A DNA stretch of 14,598 nt from Acetobacteraceae bacterium (GTDB lineage: Bacteria; Pseudomonadota; Alphaproteobacteria; Acetobacterales; Acetobacteraceae), in contig JASHVB010000276.1 of NCBI GenBank assembly GCA_030039695.1, positions 1 to 14,598 of the forward strand, in the 5' to 3' direction. Position numbers and translations under genes: made by a program. How positions within the stretch are numbered: position 1 is the stretch's first letter; each line of letters starts with the position of its first letter. Below the pieces are notes generated by a model that saw only the letters and a list, made by a program, of their open reading frames with translations, ran no database searches and was not told where the DNA came from. This document shows positions 7,592 through 13,509 of the stretch, piece by piece.

Positions 7592-9082
7592 CTAGTGGTT
7601 AGCGCTGCCGCTCGCCTCCTGAAGATGCTGCAGAACTGCATCCAAGTTGAACGCCGCCGGCTTCTGACGTGGCGGAAATTTGAGAAAGGTCGGGATTTGC
7701 TGGGCGACGATCGCCTGCATCTCGTACATGATGTAGGCGTGAGAGATCAGCCAATCCCAGTAGGTGTTTGAGTTTTCATCCGCCCGCTCAAACGGGTCGC
7801 GGCGTAGGTTGAACATTTTCGGTGCGCGCAGCTTCACGAATGGCTCGAACCAGCACATCAGTTGTTTGGCTCGCTGCTCCATAAGCACGACCTTCCAATC
7901 GCCCATGCGGATTCCTAGGATGTCGCCGTCGTCGCTGATGTAGAAGAAGTACTTCCTGGGACTTTCATCCGCCGCGCCTGTCAGATAAGGCAACAGGTTG
8001 TAGCCGTCTATATGGACGTTGAAGGTCTTATCACCGGCCTTGTGCCCCTCCAGCAGCTTGGCGCTGATGTCAGGCTCTCCCGCAGCCGCCAGCAACGTGG
8101 GTAGCCAGTCCTGGTGCGAAGCGATGTCGTTGAACACCGTGCCGGGTTTGATCTTGCCTGGCCAGCGAACGAAGACGGGCACGCGCCAGCCTCCCTCCCA
8201 GTTTGTGTTCTTCTCGCTGCGGAACGGGGTAATTCCGCCGTCCGGCCAGGTGTTGTAATGGGGGCCATTGTCCGTGGAATACATCACGATCGTGTCGTCG
8301 GCGATGCCCAGCTCGTCGAGCTTGTTCAGCATGCGGCCGATATTCTCGTCGTGTGCCACCATGACATCATTATAGAAGCCCTGCCCGCTCTTCCCTGCGT
8401 GTTTTTCGGCGCAGTGGGTTCGGAAGTGCATGGCGGTCGTATTATACCACATGAAGAAGGGTTTGCCTTCCTTGTGGACTTTGTCCATCCAACTCAGTGC
8501 GTGCGTGGTTGCCTCGTCGTCGATGGTCTCCATACGCTTTCTCGTCAGTGGGCCGGTATCCTCAACCGTCTGACCACCTTTCCCGTCGGCCCAGGCATGG
8601 AGTACGCCGCGGGGTCCGAAGCGCTTCTTAAATTCCGAGTTCTTTGGATAATCCAAGTCTTCTGGCTCCTCCTCGGCATTGAGGTGGTACAGGTTACCGA
8701 AAAACTCATCGAAACCATGCATAGTCGGCAGGAACTCGTCCTTATCTCCAAAATGGTTCTTGCCGAACTGGCCAGTGGCATAACCCAGCGGCTTCAGTAA
8801 CGCAGCAATCGTCGGATCTTCAGCTCTAAGCCCGACCTCGGCGCCCGGCATCCCGACCTTGGTCAGTCCGGTGCGAACCGGATTCTGGCCGGTGATGAAG
8901 GCAGCCCGCCCAGCGGTGCAACTTTGCTGGCCGTAGTAGTCGGTGAACGTGCAACCTTCATGGCCGATGCGGTCGATGTTTGGGGTGCGATAGCCCATCT
9001 GGCCCCGATTGTTGTAGCTGATATTCCACCAGCCGATATCATCGCCCCAGAGGATAAGGATGTTCGGTTTGCCCTGAGCCAT
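7592..9082 (-). CDS. Type I (formylglycine) sulfatase, C-x-A-x-R variant
   Basis: This enzyme of 496 residues is predicted to hydrolyse sulfate esters. The ATG at 9082 has GAGGGAGA seven bases ahead and begins MAQGKPNILILWGDDIGWWN; the in-frame extension to 9133 lacks a ribosome binding site. The family core is intact: metal-binding Asp14-Asp15, the modification motif SCTAGR with Cys55, GKNHFGD at 107-113, TAMHFRTH, STDNGPHYNTWPDGG and WEGGWRVPVFVRWPG. Ala57 replaces the usual Pro of C-x-P-x-R; such C-x-A-x-R sites are known substrates of formylglycine-generating enzymes. There is no signal peptide, so it is cytoplasmic, which fits the cytoplasmic FGE encoded upstream on the same strand. The DUF202 gene ends 68 bases ahead of it and it is probably co-transcribed. 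The substrate cannot be told from sequence: arylsulfatase is the usual label, but alkyl or steroid sulfates are also possible. Confidence 0.93.
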   Translation of the reverse strand: MAQGKPNILILWGDDIGWWNISYNNRGQMGYRTPNIDRIGHEGCTFTDYYGQQSCTAGRAAFITGQNPVRTGLTKVGMPGAEVGLRAEDPTIAALLKPLGYATGQFGKNHFGDKDEFLPTMHGFDEFFGNLYHLNAEEEPEDLDYPKNSEFKKRFGPRGVLHAWADGKGGQTVEDTGPLTRKRMETIDDEATTHALSWMDKVHKEGKPFFMWYNTTAMHFRTHCAEKHAGKSGQGFYNDVMVAHDENIGRMLNKLDELGIADDTIVMYSTDNGPHYNTWPDGGITPFRSEKNTNWEGGWRVPVFVRWPGKIKPGTVFNDIASHQDWLPTLLAAAGEPDISAKLLEGHKAGDKTFNVHIDGYNLLPYLTGAADESPRKYFFYISDDGDILGIRMGDWKVVLMEQRAKQLMCWFEPFVKLRAPKMFNLRRDPFERADENSNTYWDWLISHAYIMYEMQAIVAQQIPTFLKFPPRQKPAAFNLDAVLQHLQEASGSANH

Positions 9083-9150
9083 GTCTGTCTCCCTCAGTGG
9101 TTCAACGGTCCTGGAAACCCGCGCCACTCCCATCCGCCGAGCTTAGGTGG

Positions 9151-9588
9151 TTAGGGGAGGCGCAGCAGCACAGCGAAAAATGCGAACAGGCCGATGCAGA
9201 TCAGCAGGACGGCGACTGCCAAGACAGGCGTGTGCATTCGCTGATCTCCGGCAATGGCGGAAAACGATCCGTCGGAAATGTATCGACGCGTCCAAAGATA
9301 CTGCCAAATCGAGATCAGCAGCGCCACGATACCGGACGCAATCAGCGCGAGCCCCAGGTAATGCGGCGCGTGTGGGAAATGGACACGCTCTGCACTGGGT
9401 GTCTGTTGCACACGGCCGAGGTACTGATCTATCGCGAAACCGAAGCCGATCAACGCAATCGCTGTGCGCAGCCACGACATCATCGTGCGTTCCACGCTGA
9501 GCCGGGTGCGGATCCAGGCAAAATGGCTGTCGGCGGTGACCCTAACCTCGAATCGGTCCGCACCGACTTTGGCCAGCGGCTCCGTCAT
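9151..9588 (-). CDS. DUF202 (YidH-like) inner-membrane protein
   Basis: Read from the ATG at 9588 (AAAGGT eight bases ahead), the protein has 145 residues. The frame is open further up to 9708, but that part is Arg- and Cys-rich and unlike the family. Residues 20-45 contain the DUF202 hallmark FAWIRTRLSVERTMMSWLRT, followed by the first helix (41-56, AIALIGFGFAI). Two further helices are at about 76-98 (LGLALIASGIVALLISIW) and 120-143 (VLAVAVLLICIGLFAFFAVL), giving three transmembrane segments. DUF202 proteins are small inner-membrane proteins without an established biochemical function. The gene lies between a 54-codon membrane ORF (52 bases upstream) and the sulfatase (68 bases downstream), so it is probably part of the FGE-sulfatase transcript. 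I infer a membrane partner or transport-related role; nothing in the sequence proves it. Confidence 0.9.
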   Translation of the reverse strand: MTEPLAKVGADRFEVRVTADSHFAWIRTRLSVERTMMSWLRTAIALIGFGFAIDQYLGRVQQTPSAERVHFPHAPHYLGLALIASGIVALLISIWQYLWTRRYISDGSFSAIAGDQRMHTPVLAVAVLLICIGLFAFFAVLLRLP

Positions 9589-9640
9589 GCTCGATACCTT
9601 TCTGATGATACTGCATGCCGACCTCTTCAGCGGATACGTG

Positions 9641-9805
9641 TTACGGAGGCGTGCGAACGTGCGAGCCGCCGGGCAGCTCCCGAGTGATCGCGCAAGGAAG
9701 GAACGCAAGTATGAACGCGCTCCCTGCCGCCTCGACTGGATAGAATGTCCTGACCGCGAGCACTGGGTAGATGATGTCGATGACGCCCCCGAGCTCGATC
9801 ATCAT
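9641..9805 (-). CDS. Putative small membrane protein (54 residues)
   Basis: The frame begins MMIELGGVIDIIYPVLAVRT and continues FYPVEAAGSAFILAFLPCAI, then a basic tail TRELPGGSHVRTPP. Residues 8-41 are strongly hydrophobic and would form one long or two short membrane helices. An AGGA lies nine bases before the double ATG. Its start overlaps the stop of an 18-codon frame (ATGA), and it ends 52 bases before the DUF202 start, in line with the operon. Composition and spacing suggest it is real, but the frame could also be the C-terminal part of one frameshifted gene together with the 18-codon frame. I do not recognise a family. Confidence 0.45.
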   Translation of the reverse strand: MMIELGGVIDIIYPVLAVRTFYPVEAAGSAFILAFLPCAITRELPGGSHVRTPP

Positions 9806-9858
9806 GCCAATATCGTCCTGGGAAGGTTACTCAGGTGCTCCGGTTTGGTGTCGCTCAT
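9802..9858 (-). CDS. Possible leader-like 18-codon ORF
   Basis: This tiny frame, MSDTKPEHLSNLPRTILA, opens 29 bases after the FGE stop and ends in an ATGA overlap with the 54-residue membrane ORF. The ribosome binding site is weak. It may be a coupling peptide, or the N-terminus of the next ORF separated from it by a frameshift. It is listed because it fills the only gap in the operon. Confidence 0.25.
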   Translation of the reverse strand: MSDTKPEHLSNLPRTILA

Positions 9859-9887
9859 CGGTTCTCATATCGGCATAGACAGCATGG

Positions 9888-10868
9888 CTAGGACCGGATG
9901 ACGCAGCGAAACCCGACATGGCTCATGCCCGAGTCAATCGGCTGTGCATGGCGCGCCGCGGGCCGGTAACGACGGCAATAGTTTGGTGCGCAGAGATGTG
10001 AGCCACCCTTGACGACCTTGCGCGGGATTCGTATGGCGCCGGCGCATCGGTCATGGCTGCCCGCTTCCGGTCCGCCGCGCGGATTCTCCGGGATGCAGCA
10101 AGGTTTCGGCGCATCAGCGGCGTGCTGGAGCGAGTACCAATCGGCCGTCCATTCCCACACGTTCCCGATCATGTCGAACAGGCCGTAGCCATTGGGAGGA
10201 AACGCCTGGACGGGCGAGGTCCGAAGATAGCCATCGGTGGCGAGATTTTCGTGCGGGAATGCGCCTTGCCACGTATTGGCCATGTGACGGCCACCAGGAC
10301 TCCATTCGTCGCCCCATGCGTATTCAGCATCGTCGAGGCCGCCACGCGCGGCGTATTCCCATTCAGCTTCCGTTGGCAGCGCCTTGCCTGCCCATGCTGC
10401 ATAGGCTTCGGCATCCTGGTACGCGACATGCACCACCGGATGGTCGTCGAGGCCAAGGTTCGACCGGCCTCGGCCGTACGGACGACGCCAGTTGGCGCCA
10501 AATTCGAACCGCCACCACTGAGACCAGTCGCGCAGATCAACGGGATGCCGGGGCGGCGCAAAGACGAGCGACCCGGGCTTCAACATGTGCGGCAATGCGC
10601 CCGGATAGTCCTTCGGGTCCGGAGCGATCTCAGCGACTGTGAGGTAGCCAGTGGCCCGGACGAATGCCTGAAATTGGTGGTTCGTGACCGGCGTGCGATC
10701 GATCCAGAATGAGCTGACTGTCACGGTGTGCGCCGGCGCCTCTTCCGGATAGTGCCGGTCCGACCCCATACGGAACGTGCCGCTGGGAATGCGCACCATG
10801 TCCGAGAAGGCCGGCCCCTGACCGGTCAATTCCTGGCTGATCGTTGCAGCACCCATTCGAGCATCCAC
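9888..10868 (-). CDS. Formylglycine-generating enzyme (FGE/SUMF1-type sulfatase activator)
   Basis: The 326-residue frame starts with GTG at 10868; an ATG at 10856 is an alternative, and neither has a strong ribosome binding site. The FGE-sulfatase domain fills residues 24-325. It opens MVRIPSGTFRMGSD, followed by FWIDRTPVTNHQFQAFV (54-70), HPVVHVAYQDAEAYAAWAG, LPTEAEWEYAARGG (164-177), MIGNVWEWTADWY and a C-terminal GFRCV. The catalytic copper-binding cysteine pair is present as Cys293 and Cys298 in GGSHLCAPNYCRRYRPAAR. This distinguishes true FGE from the many domain relatives that lack these cysteines. It uses oxygen to oxidise the sulfatase motif cysteine to C-alpha-formylglycine before folding is complete. 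No signal peptide or membrane segment is seen, so it acts in the cytoplasm. It is the first gene of the sulfatase cluster, and its obvious client is Cys55 of the sulfatase at 7592-9082. The second sulfatase remnant would have been another client. Confidence 0.94.
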   Translation of the reverse strand: MDARMGAATISQELTGQGPAFSDMVRIPSGTFRMGSDRHYPEEAPAHTVTVSSFWIDRTPVTNHQFQAFVRATGYLTVAEIAPDPKDYPGALPHMLKPGSLVFAPPRHPVDLRDWSQWWRFEFGANWRRPYGRGRSNLGLDDHPVVHVAYQDAEAYAAWAGKALPTEAEWEYAARGGLDDAEYAWGDEWSPGGRHMANTWQGAFPHENLATDGYLRTSPVQAFPPNGYGLFDMIGNVWEWTADWYSLQHAADAPKPCCIPENPRGGPEAGSHDRCAGAIRIPRKVVKGGSHLCAPNYCRRYRPAARHAQPIDSGMSHVGFRCVIRS

Positions 10869-11164
10869 TCAGGAATTGTTCATCCAAGCCCGCCAAATGA
10901 CGGATCCGCGATCACTTCATGGTGCCGCGGGCGGTCGCGGTGCTATGCATTTTCGGTAATTCCTAGCGAAAGGTCACCTACACCGCCGGACCACTGACCA
11001 TACGTCCCAGTCCCGTCTAGGACGCTTACCCAAGCTACATGGGAGCCGAGCCCATCCCGTAGGTCCGCCACTCCCTGCAGCACGGGCGGGAATCTGTGGC
11101 TGTCGGCACTCGTGTGGAGGTAGCGACCCGCGCCAGTTGGCGCGTCGCAAGAGCACATTGAATC
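10869..11164. other. Gene-free stretch upstream of FGE
   Basis: It should carry the FGE promoter on the minus strand. A minus-strand frame at 10943-11245 (ending VGDLSLGITENA) has no ribosome binding site and no family I recognise. A weak third copy of the repeat described at 2364 lies at 10942-10963. The right edge runs into a transposase remnant, so this may be a junction between the chromosomal cluster and a lost mobile element. Confidence 0.4.
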
Positions 11165-11431
11165 ATGATCGACGTCCCCATGCCATGCGCGCTCATTAAG
11201 TGGGGTCAAGACCTGGTCACCGCCTGCGGCGGTGTCTGCATGCACCGCGAGAAAATCAAACTCTCAACCGTATTGGCCGGTCAACAAGTCGGCCTCAGAG
11301 AGGTCGAGGACGGCATTTGGCTGGTCAGCTTCATGCACTACGATCTCGGCTGCATCGATCAGGAGCAGAAAACCTTGCAACCCGTCGACAACCCGTTCGG
11401 CACAAGGTTGTCGCGTATGTCTTGGGACTAG
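11165..11431 (+). mobile_element. C-terminal remnant of an IS481-like transposase/integrase
   Basis: The plus frame contains VCMHREKIKLSTVLAGQQVG, then VEDGIWLVSFMHYDLGCIDQ and LQPVDNPFGTRLSRMS. This is the characteristic C-terminal tail of IS481-type integrase-core transposases, which follows the catalytic DDE domain. Only about 70 recognisable residues remain, from near 11215 to 11431, and the catalytic domain is absent. The first 15 or so residues from the ATG at 11165 are not family-like. Sequence after the stop (TGTCACCCATCTGTCCGGGC from 11434) resembles the sequence usually found after these genes and may be near the former element end. It is not functional. Confidence 0.68.
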
Positions 11432-11452
11432 CGTGTCACCCATCTGTCCGGG

Positions 11453-11473
11453 CCGGACACGGCACGTGTCCGG
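11453..11473. repeat. Inverted repeat next to IS remnant
   Basis: CCGGACAC at 11453-11460 pairs with GTGTCCGG at 11466-11473 around a five-base centre. It lies 22 bases after the transposase stop codon and is probably part of the former element terminus or its terminator. Confidence 0.4.
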
Positions 11474-11484
11474 GTCAAAAAATC

Positions 11485-11504
11485 GGCGGTCCGAATGGAC
11501 CGCC
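11485..11504 (-). terminator. Hairpin with T run on the minus strand
   Basis: GGCGGTCC-GAAT-GGACCGCC is a perfect eight-base stem with a four-base loop. On the minus strand it is followed after two bases by TTTTTT, the form of an intrinsic terminator reading leftward. On the plus strand it is followed only by AAGTTT. No minus-strand gene directly upstream explains it. It could serve both directions and isolate the aminopeptidase gene from the IS remnant. Confidence 0.45.
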
Positions 11505-11670
11505 AAGTTTAGGAAGGAATCGTCCAACAAAGCAAAGCGCGCGACAAATTGCATCCTGGACAGGGGGAGTGTTGATCCCCATAGACTACAGCAGCAGTGC
11601 AAGGCAGCAGCCAGATATTACGCATTGCCGTGTCCTACGCAGTTTCAGCGACCAGACCGGAGAAACATCA

Positions 11671-12528
11671 ATGCCCGCTCCAGCCTATTCGAAACACAGC
11701 ATCGACTACAGCCAGATATCCACCAAGACTTCTGGTCAGATCGCCATGATGCGTGAGGCTGGCAGGACCTGTGCTCTAATATTGCAGGAACTCACACCAC
11801 ACGTCAAACCTGGTGTCACGTCCCAGCACATCAACGATATAGCCTACGACCTCATCGTCAACAAGTACGACGCAGAGGTCGATCGTGAGGACCTGTCCGG
11901 CTACGACTCCAGTGAGTACGCTTGTATCTCTATCGCTCACAATGAGATTGCCTTCAGCGGTGAACCCAGCAAGATCCCACTGAAGATAGGCGACCTGTTC
12001 GGCGTGGATGTCAGTCTCAAGAAGGAGGGTTGGTGCGGCGACACCCAGCGCATGTGGATCGTGGGCGACGACACTTCGGCAAAGGCCCGGTTGCTTTTTG
12101 ACGTAGGTTATCAGGCCATGTGCCTCGGAATCAGCTTGATCCGCCCCGGCGCCCATCTGCAGCGAATCGCTGAAGAGGTCCAGGCGTACGTGGAATCCTT
12201 TGGCTTCTCGATGCTCCGGGTGGCTAGTGGTACCGGCCATTCAATCGGCCAGGTACACGCCGATGGCTGGCTGATCCCGTACTATCATGATCCACGAAAC
12301 GAGGGCCGCATACTAGACAAGAACATGGTCATCACGGTGGAGCCCTTCATCTGTGCTGGCAGCGGTGAAGGCACACGCATGACAAATAACACCCGATCAG
12401 CGGTCACCGCTGACAACTCTCTGGCGGTCTACTGGGAGCACGTGGTGGCAGTGACCGGCACCGGATGCGAGGTGCTTGACCTACGCGAAGGCGAGAACTT
12501 GACCTTCTACGACCACCGTCGACGTTAA
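11671..12528 (+). CDS. map: Divergent type I methionine aminopeptidase (M24A)
   Basis: The protein has 285 residues from the ATG at 11671 (GGAGA eight bases ahead); the open frame extends to 11200 but passes through IS remnant sequence and is not coding there. It begins MPAPAYSKHSIDYSQISTKT and has the pita-bread fold motifs: MMREAGR, then Asp113 in FGVDVS, Asp124 in WCGDTQRMW, His190 in TGHSIGQVH, Glu224 in VITVEPF and Glu256 in YWEHVV. All five metal ligands of the family are therefore present. Pocket motifs differ: GHGIG is GHSIG, the usual GYHGYP is replaced by SGYDSSEY, and NEVVCHG (with the E. coli His79) is HNEIAFSG, so that histidine is Ser96, after a two-residue insertion. It is probably an accessory Map paralogue with altered specificity, not the housekeeping enzyme. 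No partner gene is adjacent; neighbours are an IS remnant and an AbiTii remnant. Confidence 0.9.
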   Translation: MPAPAYSKHSIDYSQISTKTSGQIAMMREAGRTCALILQELTPHVKPGVTSQHINDIAYDLIVNKYDAEVDREDLSGYDSSEYACISIAHNEIAFSGEPSKIPLKIGDLFGVDVSLKKEGWCGDTQRMWIVGDDTSAKARLLFDVGYQAMCLGISLIRPGAHLQRIAEEVQAYVESFGFSMLRVASGTGHSIGQVHADGWLIPYYHDPRNEGRILDKNMVITVEPFICAGSGEGTRMTNNTRSAVTADNSLAVYWEHVVAVTGTGCEVLDLREGENLTFYDHRRR

Positions 12529-12529
12529 A

Positions 12530-12557
12530 CCCAGCCACGTTGGCGCGACCTGCTGGG
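12530..12557 (+). terminator. Weak hairpin after map
   Basis: CCCAGC at 12530-12535 pairs with GCTGGG at 12552-12557, starting two bases after the map stop codon, with a 16-base loop and no T run. It is a weak candidate for the end of the map transcript. Confidence 0.22.
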
Positions 12558-12566
12558 CAGGAGACG

Positions 12567-12742
12567 CTATTGCGGCAAGGTCGCGCTGTCTCGGCAGCCT
12601 TCCAATTCACGCTTGAGCCAATCGACCAGTTCGTTCCTATCGATCTGGTGAAGCAGAATCTATGTCTTCACTAGCGCGTCGGCCAGGCTGGGTTGTTGGT
12701 CTCCGAGCAGGTTGAGAAGGTCATCCAAAAGCACTTCGGCAC
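12567..12742 (-). pseudogene. AbiTii abortive-infection domain remnant
   Basis: The minus strand reads GAEVLLDDLLNLLGDQQPSL, then ADALVKT, a TAG, and ILLHQIDRNELVDWLKRELE, then GCRDSATLP and a TAG at 12567-12569. This matches the N-terminal AbiTii domain, whose pattern is roughly LLDxLLDLLADESxSLSDALxKTxVLLHRLGxxELxxWVxxELNGYxxDAxLP. A TAG interrupts the frame where a Lys/Gln/Arg codon is expected, and a second TAG follows LPQ; nothing resembling the C-terminal part remains. There is no start codon or ribosome binding site. It is therefore a dead fragment. It lies tail-to-tail with map, between map and tRNA-Ser. Confidence 0.58.
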
Positions 12743-13273
12743 CTCGCTGAAAAGAAGGGCCGGACGCGTCGCCGCGCCGGTCCTGATTTCGTTGACGGTC
12801 ATCGCTGTCACCGGCTGTGCCGTGGCATCGGCTTGGGCTTCCTCCCCCAGTCGCAAGCCGAAAATTCCCTTGTGCAAATATCTTGGAGAGGCAACGGAAG
12901 ATTCACCGCCTCCTTCGCTGTACCGCTCATTCGTTCTGGCAGTTCGCAACGGTCTCGCCCCGCAGAGGAGCAGCACCCGGTCGTCGTAGAGATCCTGAAT
13001 AGCCCCGTCCGGCGACCGTCAGCCATACGCCGTCGCCGTAACCGTGCCGCTCGCGATCAGTTCGCGGACCGCCGAAACTGCAAGTTTGGGGCGTGCCCCC
13101 AGATGTGGTGTAGGAGCCGTGGTGGATAGGTGGCACGGCGCCGCGTTGCTTATCTACGGCGGCGCGGCAATATCGGGGAGGGTTCCGGAGGCGGCGAGTT
13201 GCCAATTCATCGCGTCATAACGGGCGATTAGCCTGAGGAGCAGATTGGCAGGAAATGTGGGGAAAGGGTCTGG
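12743..13273. other. Decayed stretch between AbiTii remnant and tRNA
   Basis: Several short frames overlap here on both strands. One minus-strand segment (about 13030-13120, reading KLAVSAVRELIASGTVTATA before a stop) looks protein-like but I cannot assign it. A plus frame at 12693-12989 has a hydrophobic segment, but it runs antisense to the AbiTii remnant and lacks a ribosome binding site. The content suggests eroded accessory genes at the 3' side of the tRNA. Confidence 0.4.
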
Positions 13274-13363
13274 TGGCGGAGAGAGTGGGATTCGAACCCA
13301 CGGTACGCTTGCACGTACACACGCTTTCCAAGCGTGCGCCTTAAGCCGCTCGGCCATCTCTCC
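13274..13363 (-). tRNA. tRNA-Ser (anticodon GGA)
   Basis: The 90-base minus-strand sequence folds as a class II tRNA. The acceptor GGAGAGA pairs with TCTCTCC and is followed by an encoded G-CCA. The D arm is GCCGAGCGGCTTAAGGC, and the anticodon arm CACGC-TTGGAAA-GCGTG gives anticodon GGA (13327-13329). The long variable arm GTACG-TGCAAG-CGTAC is typical of Ser tRNA, and the T arm is GTGGG-TTCGAAT-CCCAC. It reads UCC/UCU serine codons. Its 3' end faces the decayed region to the left, the side where integrases insert. Confidence 0.97.
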
Positions 13364-13509
13364 AGCGCAGCTTGCGGACACATAGCAGCGGCGGCTCCCC
13401 GCGCAAACCCTCGGGGATACCCGAGCCCCGCATCCCGTCTGCGCAGCCGCGCTCTGGCCGGCGGCAGGCATGTGCGCTAAGGCGTTGTCAAATATGGAGG
13501 CACGATGCC

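Noticed and set aside
8114..8800. Plus-strand frame of 228 codons inside the sulfatase
   Set aside because: It is the antisense shadow of a gene with intact catalytic motifs.
11200..11670. N-terminal extension of the aminopeptidase to 442 residues
   Set aside because: The extension reads through the transposase remnant and hairpins in another frame, is not protein-like, and the ATG at 11671 has its own ribosome binding site.
12693..12989. Plus-strand 98-codon frame with a hydrophobic, lipoprotein-like TGCAV segment
   Set aside because: It starts antisense to the AbiTii remnant, has no ribosome binding site, and the segment is not near the N-terminus as a lipoprotein signal would be.
13372..13509. 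N-terminal extension of the dioxygenase
   Set aside because: It is Ser/Arg/Pro-rich and unlike the family, and GGAGG lies at the right distance from the ATG at 13510.
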